The translations under genes were made by a program, and so were the position numbers. Below, in pieces: positions 1 to 13,800 of a DNA stretch of 64,000 nt (its first letter is position 1; every line of letters begins with the position of its first letter). Origin of the DNA: Mimachlamys varia (Eukaryota > Mollusca > Bivalvia > Pectinida > Pectinidae); the NCBI GenBank assembly GCA_947623455.1, contig OX392527.1, forward strand, positions 31,736,201-31,800,200, given 5' to 3'. The notes below the pieces were generated by a model. That model saw only the letters and a list, made by a program, of their open reading frames with translations, was not told the origin of the DNA and searched no databases.

Positions 1-2570
1 GTAACCCTGTAACATCCCATTATGGGGACACGTGATTACCATGAAACATCCAATTATGGGGACACGTGGTTACCCTGTAACGTCCCATTATGGGGACACG
101 TGGTAACCCTGTAACATTATATTATGGGGACAAGTTGTTACCCTGTAAAATCCCATCATGGGGACACGTGGTTACCCTGAAACATCCCATTATGGGGACA
201 CGTGGTCACCCTGTAACATCCTATTATGGGGACACGTGGTAACCCTGTAACATCCCATTATGGGGACACGTGGTTACCCTGAAACATCCCATTATGGGGA
301 CACGTGGTAACCCTGTAACATCCCATTATGGGAACACGTGGTTACCCTGTAACATCCCATTATGGGGAAAAGTTGTTACCCTTTAACATCCCATTATGGG
401 GACACGTTGTTACCCTGTAACATCCAATTATGGGGACACGTGGTTACCCTGTAACATCCCATTATGGTGACACGTGGTAACCCTGTAATATCCAATTATG
501 GGGACACGTGGTAACCCTGTAACGTCCCATTATGGGGACAAGTTGTTACCCTGTAAAATCCCATCATGGGGACACGTGGTTACCCTGAAACATCCAATTA
601 GGGGACACGTGGTTACCCTGAAACATCCAATTATAGGGACACGTGGTAACCCTGTAACGTCACATTATGGGGACACGTGGTAACCCTGTAACATCCCATT
701 ATGGGGACACGTGGTAACCCTGAAACATCCAATTATTGGGACACGTGGTTACCCTGTAACATCCCATTATGGCGACATGTGGTAACCCTGTAACATCCCA
801 TTATGGGGACACGTTGTTACCCTGTAACATCCCATTATGGGGACAAGTTGTTACCCTGTATCATCCCATTATGGGGACACGTGGTTACCCTGTAACATCA
901 CATTATGGGGACTCGTGGTTACCCTGTAACATTATATTATGTGGACACTAGGTTACCCTGTAACATCCCTTTATGGGGACACGTGGTTACCCTGTAACAT
1001 CCCATTATGGGGACTCGTGGTTACCCTGTAACATTATATTATGTGGACACTAGGTTACCCTGTAACATCCCATTATGGGGACACGTGGATAACCTGCAGC
1101 ATCCCATTATGGGGACACGTGGTTATCCTGTAACATCCAATTATGAGGACACCAGGTTACCCTATAACATCCCATTATGGGAACACGTGGTTACCCTGTA
1201 TCATCCCATTATGGGGACACGTGGTTACCCTGTAACATCCCATTATGGGAACACGTGGTTACCCTGTAACATCCCATTATGGGGACACGTAGTCACCCTG
1301 TAACATCCCATTATGGGGACACGTGGTAACCCTGTAACATCCCATTATGGGGACACGTGGTTACCCTGAAACATCCCATTATGGGGACACGTTGTAACCC
1401 TGTAACATCCCATTATGGGAACACGTGGTTACCCTGTAACATCCCATTATGGGGAAAAGTTGTTACCCTTTAACATCCCATTATGGGGACACGTTGTTAC
1501 CCTGTAACATCCAATTATGGGGACACGTGGTTACCCTGTAACATCCCATTATGGTGACACGTGGTAACCCTGTAATATCCAATTATGGGGACACGTGGTT
1601 ACCCTGTAACGTCCCATTATAGGGACAAGTTGTTACCCTGTAAAATCCCATCATGGGGACACGTGGTTACCCTGAAACATCCAATTAGGGGACACGTGGT
1701 TACCCTGAAACATCCAATTATAGGGACACGTGGTAACCCTGTAACGTCACATTATGGGGACACGTGGTAACCCTGTAACATCCCATTATGGGGACACGTG
1801 GTACCCCTGTAACGTCCCATTATGGGGACAAGTGGTAACCCTGTAACATCCCATTATGGGGACACGTGATTACCATGAAACATCCAATTATGGGGACACG
1901 TGGTTACCCTGTAACGTCCCATTATGGGGACACGTGGTAACCCTGTAACATTATATTATGGGGACAAGTTGTTACCCTGTAAAATCCCATCATGGGGACA
2001 CGTGGTTACCCTGAAACATCCCATTATGGGGACACGTGGTCACCCTGTAACATCCTATTATGGGGACACGTGGTAACCCTGTAACATCCCATTATGGGGA
2101 CACGTGGTTACCCTGAAACATCCCATTATGGGGACACGTGGTAACCCTGTAACATCCCATTATGGGAACACGTGGTTACCCTGTAACATCCCATTATGGG
2201 GAAAAGTTGTTACCCTTTAACATCCCATTATGGGGACACGTTGTTACCCTGTAACATCCAATTATGGGGACACGTGGTTACCCTGTAACATCCCATTATG
2301 GTGACACGTGGTAACCCTGTAATATCCAATTATGGGGACACGTGGTAACCCTGTAACGTCCCATTATGGGGACAAGTTGTTACCCTGTAAAATCCCATCA
2401 TGGGGACACGTGGTTACCCTGAAACATCCAATTAGGGGACACGTGGTTACCCTGAAACATCCAATTATAGGGACACGTGGTAACCCTGTAACGTCACATT
2501 ATGGGGACACGTGGTACCCCTGTAACGCCCATTATGGGGACACGTGGTTACCCTGTAACATCCAATTATT
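1..2570. repeat. 34-bp satellite array, about 75 copies, with higher-order repeats
   Basis: Direct tandem repeat of a 34-bp unit built from CATCCCATTATGGGGACACG followed by TGGTTACCCTGTAA. The window opens inside the array and it ends at about 2570. Almost every unit holds the palindrome CACGTG (an E-box-type core) and a GGTNACC heptamer whose central base switches between T and A. Longer blocks are duplicated: distinctive units at 361, 1448 and 2195 are spaced 1087 bp (32 units minus 1 bp) and 747 bp (22 units minus 1 bp), and the first 360 bp recur at an offset of 1834 bp, the sum of the two. The missing base is a shared 33-bp unit (CCAATTAGGGG), so block duplication followed unit amplification. 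Short ORFs across the array are by-products of 34 not being divisible by 3 (three units make a 34-residue repeat); no gene is proposed. Confidence 0.97.
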
Positions 2571-3640
2571 TGGACGCATACGCTCCTCTGTTACGTCTCA
2601 TTGCACAGAAATGTCATAACCTGGAAAAGGAAGCATGGTACATTTATTTCTTATTACACTCATTATAAGGTCAAGCAATTAGCAGTATAAACTTATTTAC
2701 AGGTCTTTGATAAAGGACTTCGATAAATGTGACCTCTCATTAATTGGCAACGTCTTCATATCATGTAAGCTTGCAAAGGAAAACAAGAGTCGAGGCTCAA
2801 TAGGATATCAATGATATGGCAGAGATTCAATTACTTAAGCCTGTTCGGAAGGACAGCCATGGGGCACTTTCGATTTGACATTTTATGAAAGTGGAGTTGG
2901 CCCGACCTTTTTCTAGATAGTATATAAGCCTGTAAGGATCTACGTTTGCATCCGTACATTCATGTACAATCAAAGCTTGTGGTATCGTCTTTGAATACTA
3001 AATGTCAAAATAAGATATCGACCTTTTCAGGAAACATCAAGTCATTGGAAATATACAGAGAGGTTTCGAGATCTAGCGAAACGAAAGTACTATTTAGCAA
3101 AACAAAAATAATGAAGGAGGGGCTAAGTAAGATATCGAGTGTTACCTCTATACAGCCTATTAATTACTGCTTCGCTGTAGTATTACAGAAGTGGCATGGT
3201 CAACAGGAAAGTTCCCTGTAGGGCTTAGATGTGACAATAGGCCGATTTCATCAGATTGCTGGCATGATTTCTTACTGCAGCAAACATTGACCTTTGTTTT
3301 GATAATACTCTCAATAATATAACAGTGAATTATACGGTAAGAGGTAATTTGATTGTCGTCTGGTACATTGTTAGCGCTGATAGCCGTTAGTGTAGTCAAA
3401 CCCACATGTTTTACCAATTACGATACAATCATCCGGGCACTAATTGTCATTATTTCTGATGTAAGTATATAATTACGTATCTTACCAGTTATCAAAACTT
3501 TGGTTATTGAACTGTTTATTAACCCGTTGGAAAGTTTTGAGATATTGAGGTGAATGTTTCAAAGACCATAAGACAGATACACAGTATCCCATATTTTTAT
3601 AACGTCATAAATATGTTATTAAGTGCATGCATCTGTAATA
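2571..3640. other. Unassigned AT-rich DNA
   Basis: After the satellite stops the sequence becomes unique-looking. An open frame at 2946-3221 (91 codons) shows no recognisable motif and no splice or composition evidence for an exon. Nothing else supported. Confidence 0.5.
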
Positions 3641-3935
3641 ACAGTATTGTTGTGGCTTTATAATGTCATATGATTGTCTTGGAAGTGAAAATCGTAACGT
3701 TAGTAGAAACATGGCTTTTGTTTAAAGGAATTACTTTGAGAGTTTTTGTGTATTTTGTTATGATTATCACATATGAAATTAGATGGAATCTTACACTCGT
3801 GTCAATATTATATGGACTTTATTAAACCTGTTATATAATTCAATAAGTCACCCGCCTACAGGATCGTAACATTTTTAAATATTGAACTCGTTTAACAAAT
3901 TCCATATTACACTGGCACTCGTGTAAAATACCCTA
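3641..3935. repeat. Dispersed repeat family B, copy 1
   Basis: This stretch resembles 57025-57265: both contain a TGACTGTCTCGGAAGTGAAA-like core, then a GAGTTTT(T/G)GTGTATTTT segment, then a CACTCGCCTA-type segment and a terminal ATTCGTTTAATAAATCCCATATTACAC-like block (split here to respect length: ATTCGTTTAATAAA plus TCCCATATTACAC) followed by GACACTC. No coding potential. Probably a short non-autonomous mobile element or its remnant; class unknown. Confidence 0.5.
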
Positions 3936-5504
3936 GTTCATGAATATTGTGCTACTAAAAGAGGGTGTTACTTTTGAAATGGTCCCAGTGCAAGAGTTAG
4001 TTTTTAGAAGTTGTTCGTGTCTTTATGCTCTCGCCAGACCCAAAATAGCAAATACTTCATGTCGAAGCAATTTTCAAACGGTTTTATTTTGTATCCTTAT
4101 AAACTTGAAGCTAAATAGTGAATAACTAGAATTGTAACCACATGTAAAATACTTTTGATCTTCAATAATTAAGTTATTCGGAAATTGAACATTAACTAAG
4201 TGTGTTTGCGTCAGGCCAGACTATCTATCAATCGACACGGAGGCAGCCAAATCAACAAAGCCGTTCTCTGTGTTAGGATCACCATTTTATGAAAATGTTG
4301 TATCGCATACAATCCAATCAACAATTCAAAACATTGCATGTTCAATACATTTATCCGTGCATTATCAATACAGTGTATATCAAATGAGGGAATTGGAAAA
4401 TATAAGAAAAAAAATCACTACGTTGATAAGAAAATACTTAGATTTTAATAATATACATAATGCATGCTTATTACAGCTTTTTGTAACATAAATAGTCAGC
4501 ATAAATATATCATATTTGCTTTATGTGCGATTCTTGAATAAATATTTTGGCCACACATATATGAATACCAATTCATCGATGCGCAAACCAGTAACAATGC
4601 ACTAATGCAATAACATTTGAGCCCAATAATATACGTATATGCATGTTAAAGTTAAAACAAAATAGCCCATTATTTGGAACACATGTTGTTTACAATAACA
4701 AACGAAAAACGTAGAATGATACCATCATAAAAACACGTCAACTTCAAAAATAAACTTACGAATGTCTGTCGCTCTCAGAGCAACACATCTGTATGCGCCT
4801 GTTACATTTGTATGTGGACTCTAATTATCGTTCATTACTAAAGGTGCAATGAAGAGTACTCCAGTTGTTGGTTTCATGAAATGTGTTTCCACGCTGGCAA
4901 TAGAGATGGTTATCCTGAAACAATTGTTACAAGTAACAGAAAATGCATGTTGAAGTGTAAAAGAAGTAATTCAATCATCGAGCTAGCGTGTCAACTCATA
5001 ATTTATAGATTAAAACCAAGGACGAAAGCAGATTTCCGAAATCACTACCTGCAAAACAGCAGCTTGCCCAAGAAAATTACTATCATGCAATGTGAAAAAT
5101 AATTAGCGTTTTCTAATTAGATCTTTTTTTCTTTCATTTTGTTTAGTTTAGAAACAGGTTTCAATTTTAATTTAAGATTTCTTGCCAAATATGATTCAAG
5201 CTAAAAAAGACGTTAATCTGTAGAATTAAATTTTGTCTTTTTCTTCGATATAAAAAAACTACATGCGAATTGTACCGTATGCAACACATTCCACATCCAA
5301 CTTAGCTTTTCACATTGATTTGAGTTGACTTTTGTTTTTAAGATCAAAAGTTCAATAAAGTATAAAAATGCTGGCAAATACCTTACATGTTTTACAAATG
5401 TTAATGGGTTAGAAACAGACTAAAATCCTACTATGACGTAGGCAAATGGTGTAGCGTTATCGATGAATAAGGGGGGTGGGGTGGGGTACCTAGAATTGAT
5501 ACCA
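3936..5504. other. Unassigned AT-rich DNA
   Basis: Short open frames (3940-4125, 4270-4491, 4881-5102) have no recognisable domains and the composition of their surroundings. A G-rich run (GGGGGGTGGGGTGGGG) lies near 5471. I see no gene or recognised repeat. Confidence 0.45.
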
Positions 5505-5935
5505 AATCCCGAAAAATAATTTTTCAATATAACTGACACCTAATCCTTTGCAATAATTTTTTCAATATAACTGACAGCTAATCATTTGCAGTAATTTTTC
5601 AATATAACTGATAGGTAATCCTTAGCAATAAGTTTTTAATATATCTGACATCTAACCCTTGGCAATATTTTTTTCAATATAACTGACATATAATCCTTTG
5701 CAATAATGTTTCAATATGTTTGATATCTAATACTAAGCAATAATTTTTCAATATAACTGACATATAATCCTCAGCAATAAGCTATGAATCCAACTGACAT
5801 CTTATCTCTAGCAATAAGCTATGAGTCCAACTGAAATCTTATCTCTAGTAATAAGCTATGAGTCCAACTGACATCTTATCTCTAGCAATAAGCTATGAAT
5901 CCAACTGACATATAATCCTTAACAACTAGTAAAAA
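5505..5935. repeat. Decayed ~38-bp tandem repeat, about 11 copies
   Basis: A loose direct repeat of roughly 36-39 bp with the theme TTTTTCAATATAACTGACAT then MTAATCCTTTGCAATAA. Two subtypes follow each other: an early TTTTTCAATATAACTGAC type and a later GCAATAAGCTATGAGTCCAA type (about 5780-5910) whose units are almost identical to each other, so the second half was amplified more recently. Degenerate units may continue to about 6045. Non-coding. Confidence 0.85.
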
Positions 5936-7692
5936 ATATATATGATGCCTACTCATTTTCGATATATTAGAAATAGAACTGACGCTTAATCCTAAGCAAT
6001 AAGTTATTATGGAATCTGACTCCTAAAACAAAGCAATAAGTTAGTACATCTGATATTATCGGAGAGTATATTCAATACCAACTGTTAAAAATGACCTAAT
6101 AACTGATCGATTATAGCCTAGATAATCTTATATCTGGATCTTTACATATACCAATAATGCATTGTACATTATCCTTAACAAGGCATAGAACTGGCATAAC
6201 TGTACGTTATAATTAGTTTGTTTATATTTACATGTAAACACTTTTACACTTTTTAATACATATCAACCAATGAAATATCGGAAAGTTATTACTAGTAATA
6301 TATATTACTTTTTTCTTATTTAACCAATCAAAACACTGTTTACAAACAACATTGGTGAATTTTAAAAGTTGCCCATCTGGTCAATTGCTGGTTTGCTTAT
6401 CATTGTTGGCGGAACTGTTTCTGGTTAGAGCACAACATTTTGTTTCAGTTAACTTTCATATTTAAGAGAGCATGTGAAATATGCCGGTCGGAAATTATTT
6501 CTGTTTGGTTAGAGGAAAATTGTATCGAATGAAACACGGTGTCCACAGTGTCAATCCTAACTTGGGCTAAGTGATTGAGAATAGCAAAGAGAACCGGGAT
6601 CATATATATCTGACAGTGATAGTGATAAGGTATATAACCCCCACAGATGGTATTAATAGTTGATCGCCTTGATACTGGAAACAAAACAACTCTGCATTTT
6701 CTTCCTCCGACTTTTTTCGGATTCGACTCTTATCAACAACGCGTATTGATCTGCGCTGTTGAAGGGACTTTTTTTAATTAATAATATTATTATAGTTGTT
6801 CAGCATATTGTACATTCGTATTTAAAAATGAAGTTAAATACCCTTTTCGTTACGAAATGCTTAAAACAAGGTTAATACATATATGTTTGCAGAGCGGACT
6901 ATCATGCCTTGACTTGCAAGAAGTATAAGTATCCGCACAAACTATTTTCGGCTTATGTCGTTTTGCGTTACCGGGAAGTTTTTTTTAGTATAAAAATGTA
7001 ATGAACATGATATATAACAGTATCTTCAGTAATACGAAATATGCGCTCGAGTAAAACATATCAAAGTATTAACAATGCGAGTGAAATATATTTGGCATTA
7101 CTGAAGACCTTTTAGACACCCTCTATCTATATGTCTGAATTACACTGTGCCTGAAGTGTTAAACGTCCGTAATTAATTGTACGTGTACTTGCCTTGAACT
7201 TTCAGGACAACCATCGATGACTTGGCATCGAATTCCCAACAGGAAGGAGACGTGGTAGGTACCTAAGAACGACAAAGATGAAAAATTATTATGAACGTCC
7301 GTGACCTAAATTAACATTTCTTGAGACTTTAATACCCATTGTTGTGACTCTGTATTGTAAATGGATACTTTGAACTTGTCGTTCAAAACCTTTAATTAAT
7401 TCAGTGTGTATTAAATAGTCGTAAAGGAAAAAATCAATATTAATAATTTATTGATATATGTGAGAATCAGTGATGATTTATGAAACATGATGATCACAAC
7501 ATTTCTAAAGAGGTATGGCTACATTCCGATAACAAGTAGCTTACTATTTGTATATTGATGAATATACTACAGCAAGACGTACTATTTCTCACTTTCCCTA
7601 GACATCTGATATAGACAAAAAAGGTATTATTTGATGAGTTACGTTCTTTATATCAAGTTTGAAGACATGACGAACTATTTGGTAGTGTTCTA
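5936..7692. other. Unassigned AT-rich DNA
   Basis: No ORF with recognisable motifs (the 79-codon frame at 6445-6684 minus is unremarkable). A short AT palindrome GTAATATATATTAC sits near 6295. Nothing else supported. Confidence 0.45.
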
Positions 7693-7830
7693 TTGTTTCT
7701 ACGTCCTATTAGCCCTATTAGCCAGGGTCGTTCAAGGACGGTCTCCCGGTGTATGCGATGTGGGTGTGTGTGTTGAGATTTAAAGTGTTACCACACTGAG
7801 GAATACTGCCGAAGGCCCCAAACACGCCTA
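7693..7830 (-). mobile_element. SINE-like repeat, 3' part
   Basis: On the minus strand this matches the 3' half of the repeat at 14521-14980: the shared blocks are a GGCAGTATTCCTCAGTGTGG-like stretch, CACTTTAAATC, CACACACCCACATCGCATAC followed by ACCGGGAGACCGTCC, and the tail GACCCTGGCTAATAGG. The 5' half is missing. See the 14521 entry for the family. Confidence 0.7.
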
Positions 7831-7912
7831 CGTTTGTAACATTGAACACTTTTCGATTTAATACAACGTTACAGTATATACCGATCATGACTTCATGACT
7901 GCCAAAACTTTA
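7831..7912. other. Short unassigned spacer
   Basis: Unique-looking AT-rich sequence between the SINE-like fragment and the LINE 3' end. Confidence 0.4.
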
Positions 7913-8977
7913 CTTAATAATATGCAACATTTACATAGCGCTATATTCAATATGTAAAATTACTCTAAAGCGTTTCACAACATGTAGATAATAATTTGAT
8001 ACTTACACTGCATAAATTATTACAATCTAAGCTAATGTGATAATATAAAAACAATCATATAAATACGAACTACATCTACTGTAAATAAACAAATGTCAGT
8101 ATATACATGTCGTCTAAGTTCGACCCTAATATGCAGACGTGAAAAGGTACGTCTTCAGATGTTTCTTAAATTTGGCCAGAGTATTTGTTTTTTGGATAGC
8201 GGATGGTAAGCTATTCCACAACGTGGCTGAAACTTTCCCAAAACACCGGTTTTTATAGGTCACAGTACGATATTTTGGGACACACAACAATGATTCTGTC
8301 TCCGACCTTAGTGATCGTGACGGCTGATACAGGGTAACTAGCTCCCTTATGTACTGAGGAGCTGTTCCATCCAGTGCCTTGTATGTGTATACCAAGGTTT
8401 TGTATTGTGACCTGTATTGCACAGGTAACCAGTGCAATGAATACAGAACAGGAGTGATGTGTTCTATCTTTCTTACTCGAGAAACGAGAAGTGCTGCCGT
8501 GTTCTGGACCTTCTGTAGGCGACTTGTCAATTTGTCAGATATACCACAGAGTAGGGCTTTTCCATAGTCCAGCCGTGAGGTAACAAGTGAATGAACCAAA
8601 CTCCTGCATGCATCGGCAGTTATAAATTGCCGTATACAGCCGATGTTCCTGATCTGGTGGTAACAGGATTTGACAATAGCATTCACTTGTTTCTCCATGT
8701 TCAGTTAACTACCGAAGTACAACCCTAGATTTTTAACAGTCAGGACAGCCTCTACAGTACTCGTTCCGACCTTGAGCTGGAGAGTCGTTGATTTGGAGAA
8801 AAGATGATCAGTTCCGTCTTTTCCTGATTTAGCTTTAGCATGTTGGCATTCATCCCGATTCTGATGTATGTCAGACAAGCTTCCAGATTTTCTGATATGG
8901 TGTCCCAGCTGTCCTGTGGTCTGATGACCATGTAGATCTGTGTGTCATCGGCATAACAGTGATAACAAAGGTTATGT
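7913..8977 (-). pseudogene. L2-type LINE reverse transcriptase, 5'-truncated and broken
   Basis: Minus-strand remnant of a non-LTR retrotransposon, clearly the same family as 25890-27655. The open part (8126-8698) encodes the region after the RT core: [56 protein letters not shown] and WNSLPSAI, the usual C-terminal blocks of L2/CR1/Jockey-group LINEs. Upstream the homology goes on to about 8977 and stops just before the YADD active-site motif, so the copy is truncated by the 5' end. Near 8792 it lacks 10 bp present in the other copy (frameshift). The 3' UTR (7913-8125, sense strand reading right to left) ends in AAAGCGCTTTAGAG-like and GCGCTATATAAAT-like blocks followed by a short ATT-type tail, as in L2 elements. 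Typical dead-on-arrival copy; group assignment L2 about 0.7. Confidence 0.9.
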
Positions 8978-10469
8978 TACTTTTAGGAGAACGCTTGTTA
9001 AATACTTTAGTAAACGAATGTGCCGTGTACCCATCTAAATAGTCACTACACCAGAGGCAGGACACAGAAATAATAACGTTTGTCTTCCTATATAATGTTA
9101 AGAGATGTATAATCCTTGATGGTAAAGTAAAGCATACCTTGTATTATTGTACATGCTAAATCAAAGGACTTAATTGCATTCGAAATGACACTTTGTATAG
9201 AAAAACAAAATAGGACTTCTTTCCTATATTTGCCAAGCTTGACTTTTTCTAGTGAATTCGATCTAAGACAATGACATAGTATCATGGCGTTCGTCTTTTT
9301 CAGAATTTATTCAGAGATAATACCTAAACACTATACCTCAGCTTACGCAGATGAAAACTGGAGTGTAGATCGAGCGATGGACAAAAGCAGGTCTCTATAG
9401 AACACTGAGAGAAAGAGGCAACAAATATCTCTATGGAAATTAGGCATTATCAGATTTACAGATATTGCACGGTAGTCTAGATGTCTGCTGCAAATCAATG
9501 TATGGAGCTCATCCTAGACCGGCATGTGTGTTACTCATCACAGCATGGGGCATTGACTAGCCACGGCATGTGGTACATATCAAGGCCAAACAGAAAGGTG
9601 TGCAGAGTATGTACTGAACATAGGGTCCTTTGAGAGAAAGCTAGGACGATGATACAAAACAAAAATAAAGTAATTGAACTTTTTATCAACAATTTGAGCT
9701 ACCGACAAAACACCTTGTAATATGAAAGAGGCAATTTAGTGAAGTTTGTTTACTTTTTATAATATCGTCAGATATTGTATAAATTGAAGTTATGTACTCC
9801 TGATGAACTACTCATACCGATATGTTGACAAAAGCCAATGTTTTACGTTCGGTTTTTTAAAATTAATAATAAAGAAATTCTTAATCGTCCAATCAGACGA
9901 ATAATTTGCAAAAGAAACCTGTGTTAACAAACATCTTTGAGCACTTTTGAACTTTGTCTCGTGATGTAAATACATGCACATAATTTCCGAAGACAAGTGA
10001 CGGAACTATCAAGACTGATGAAGTAAGATTATTATACTTATCTCCGTGCATTTCAAGTACATTACTGTATCCATAACACTTTCTTCTCGGCAACTCTATA
10101 GCTGAAATTCGTGACGAGTTTAGTTTTAACCACCAGTAAACGTGCGTATCATATCGGCGATCACACGTGTCCCGGTAGTAAAACGGGCCCATTTGTGTGC
10201 GAGCTCTCAATAATATCCGTTTCTGACTGATTTGAAACATAACAAAACAATTTCTCTTAAGTTCAAATAATTTTCATAATTGTTTACAACGTATTTGGTA
10301 AATTAAACATCCATACAATGAAGTATTTGTGACATTAAACGAACTATTTTACATTTGTTCACATGACACGCATGCACACTCTACACGTGTTCGCACCAGG
10401 TGGCGCAACTTTCGTGCTATATCTAACGTTGCTATATTTGACACGGGCTTTCCCAAAAAAATTATTGAC
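8978..10469. other. Unassigned AT-rich DNA
   Basis: The 115-codon frame at 9893-10240 (minus) and others show no recognisable motif. No repeat with another part of the window was noticed. Confidence 0.4.
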
Positions 10470-10850
10470 CACAATGGACATTTGCTACATTTATGGTCGC
10501 CATCTTGATATCATCGAGAAATATTCTGTATCTTTGTGTGATATGAAGATGGACGGTTTTGAATTTGCTTGTTAGTGTGTTTTCTTGTTGTGATGACAAT
10601 GATGACTCGGTTCTCATTTAGAGGATTGATGCATACTTGGATGTGACAAAGATTTACATAACAGGTGTCGTCGATGAAGCATAAGACGCTTACTCTTCCG
10701 GAACACCTGGTCTTATTCTCTTGTGCTTTTCTGAAAGTCTCCATGTAAATCTTTCCTTTGTTCCTATTTTACCCCTAGTTTAATCGATTTTGAGTTCGGA
10801 TTATGGTTTTGTTGACGTTTTGGTATTCTCTTTTTTTTTTATCTAATGGT
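10470..10850 (+). mobile_element. Penelope-like element, RT C-terminus plus 3' UTR
   Basis: 5'-truncated copy of the PLE family described at 23110-24955. It starts inside the last RT residues (YGRHLDIIEKYSVSLCDMKM, about residues 512-531 of the 538-residue reference) and reads through to a TAG stop at 10573-10575. The 3' UTR follows: a GACTCGGTTCTCATTT segment, the conserved foldable block at about 10666-10709, and a tail ending TTGTTGACGTTTTGGTATTC and a poly-T run. This copy carries the full 3' tail that the reference copy lacks. Confidence 0.9.
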
Positions 10851-13800
10851 CAAATACGGATTCTTTTGTCTGGATGTATGTATTTTTATTCTAGTTGAAT
10901 TGATATATAATTGGTTGACTAAATTGCCCCTTTAACAACCTTGGTATCAAGGCCAGACCCAGCAATCGATAAAGTCAGTGTTTATCACTAGCAGAACCCG
11001 TTAGATTGGATCAGCACCAAAACCTATTGACTGTGATCAAATGCTTATCACGTGGCGCGAAAGGTGAACTTTGAAATGAAGTTTAAATCCGACATTATTT
11101 CTGTGGGTGCATCGTGCACCTTTATATATGTGGCACGTAGAAAAAACGGTCTGTAAAGATCCCTCAGAGTCTTAGTTCTGGTGCTGTAGTTGTCCGGACA
11201 CAGATGCATGCATAGTATTATATCGACAGAAATAGACAGGATCATGCTAGTCTATCACACATGATAACGTCCAATTCGCTTTCGTGCTGTACTAGTTGTT
11301 TGGGAGACGATCGTGATTGAGTCTAACACAAAAATAACGATACCAATGTAAGTGTTGTACCTCTAAATCGTGTAAAGGTCAGACTTGGAGCTTTGTGTCT
11401 GCAATCCAGGCTTGACTACCAATGGCTTAGAGAGAGGACACCCCAAACAGTTGTTTATAGACAAGTCAATTATAGAGAAGGCTTACCGTCCTGAGAACCA
11501 TCAAACTTCAGTAGACAGCTACATCGTTTCTAGTTGTATATGTCCCTCGGGGAAATGTACATTGCACCATTGCCCTTGAAGCGGCTAACACTGATTCATG
11601 CATCACTGTGTTGGTATGGCAAACAGGACAAAACTTAACCAATAAGACAAAAATCACCTCAGTGTAGACAAAACTGCTATTCAATCTCGAAACCGGTGAA
11701 AGAAAAGATGGAAATCTTTGTAAACTTGAAGTTCCGGATGGGCGTCTGCTACTGTATCAACTAAATTGCTCTGTTCATTCCTAGGAATATCACACTCGCG
11801 AAGAGAAAATGGAGTTGGTATAAAAAAAGGCATTGATGCACAAACTGATCGAAAACAATCTCCAAGATAAAGGATACAAATTTCCCAATGGGATCATGAT
11901 GGAGACGAAGTTAACATTCTCTATATTGAATCTATCGTTATATTTCGGTTATATAGATGGTTAAACGGGAACAGTGTAAATCAATGTCAAGAAAGATATC
12001 AGAAATCGAAAACTTTACATGTACCGTAAATTCGTTCCTCAGCAACCGACATCTATATCGAAAATTTCGTTGTTAACTAATAAGTGTAAGAACTATAATA
12101 ACTAATCAACTGTTACACGTTAGATAGTCTTACTCGTGTATTTCTGACGTGTTCCAGAATCCACAATAAATGTTATTGTTTAACGAATGAAATAATCACA
12201 ATTTTCTGTCTGCTATTTGAAAACGTTTTATTGACAGAACATTGTTTTACACGTTTTTATATTGCACTTTTGATGGCTTGTTCTGAGTACAGTACTCTTG
12301 CATCATAAATATGACAATGTTTGATGCATACAATGTTCCCGTTATATGACATTTCTAAAGAGAACACGGCACATCAAACGGGGTTCAAGATAGAAATTCC
12401 ACACGCATTTGCCTATGAAAGGTATGCGGGATAGGAAAATTGTACCTGAGGGTGTACAGTTGTGACCCCAAATGTTACATCAGAGGGTAGAATTTCCCCA
12501 TCCTACAATCTTATATACGATGGACTATTATTTCTTCCCGCATTTCTTACACGAAATGCAGAGGAAAATTGATCTAAAATGGCGTTTCGCACTGCATTTA
12601 AAAAAAGGGTTGAGAAAAATAGCCCATCATGTGTTACATATGTTGGATAAAGTGACCCAACCCTAGGGTGTAGATTTCCATACAAGCCTACATATGTTGG
12701 ACTCTATTTTTCCTACATCCATTTCTTTCCCTGGACAGCTGTATCTTCAACACAAGGAGATGAGAGAAATTTATGCACACCTTGGGTAAGACAGTAATAC
12801 TTAGTTCTAAATGCAGCCTAAGGGGGATCGCGAATTATTTTGCAGTTGGTTCAATGCTCTGTCGACGATGCCTTTGTAGGAATGGTTAACCATTACAGAT
12901 TTTAGGTAAGAAAAAGTGGGAGGGCATAATCAATCACCGCGTCCAATGTAGACAAATAAATTTCCAAACCCAGGTGCTAGACCTTAAATCTGACACCGGG
13001 CTGAAGTTAGTCTACATCCCACGCGGGTGATAGAATCTGTCCGTCATGATAAATCGTTTTCCCAACCCTGCTTCCAATAAACATTTACCAAACATTGTGA
13101 CAAGTACTTGGCAAATTCTTTGTCCCGCCAGGCATAAAAACATCGTGTCTCTAATCCAATTTTGGCCTTTGTCATTACTTTATGGCTGTCCCACATAATT
13201 TCAGCAATCATATGTACAGTATGTCATATCAAACTTTTCTTCATTGCTGGATAATTTCTGCAAATGCTTTTTGCTCTTTTTGTCTTTCTCCGTGTCTCCC
13301 CTTTTCTCATCTTTCTTTTTCTTTCCACTCTGTATCTTATTCCATATCTGAATATTAATTATCATGTATCTAAATGTTGTCATTACGTGTTGTCAAACTT
13401 ATTGTATATCATAACGTCGGGAGAGCCTAGTAAATTGTGAGAACTTCTGCCTAATCCCTTTGGTTGTCATGATCAATAAAATATGTTTGAAAGAATGGTC
13501 TCTCTAACTTGATTCATTGATACAATCACCTGTCACCACTAAATGGTTGGGTTATTCTACTTCGCATCTTTCTTAATCGAGTCAACGGCTTCCACAATTG
13601 CCTTGCAGCCGACTACACTGTTTCTTAATCCACTAACCAACCACAAATAGCACTGCCTCTATAATCCAATCACCAGCTATGGTGTTTCTGATCGTCTTAT
13701 TACCCTGCCTCGTTAACCTAGTCCCAGGTTATAGTAAAACAGGTTGTCAAGTTAATAGGCTTAATCAGTCGACATATTACTCTGATATAGCTTCCTAAAA

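Noticed and set aside
1..2619. Several 60-98-codon ORFs in the 34-bp array as small proteins
   Set aside because: They are translations of the satellite in rotating frames and share its block duplications exactly.
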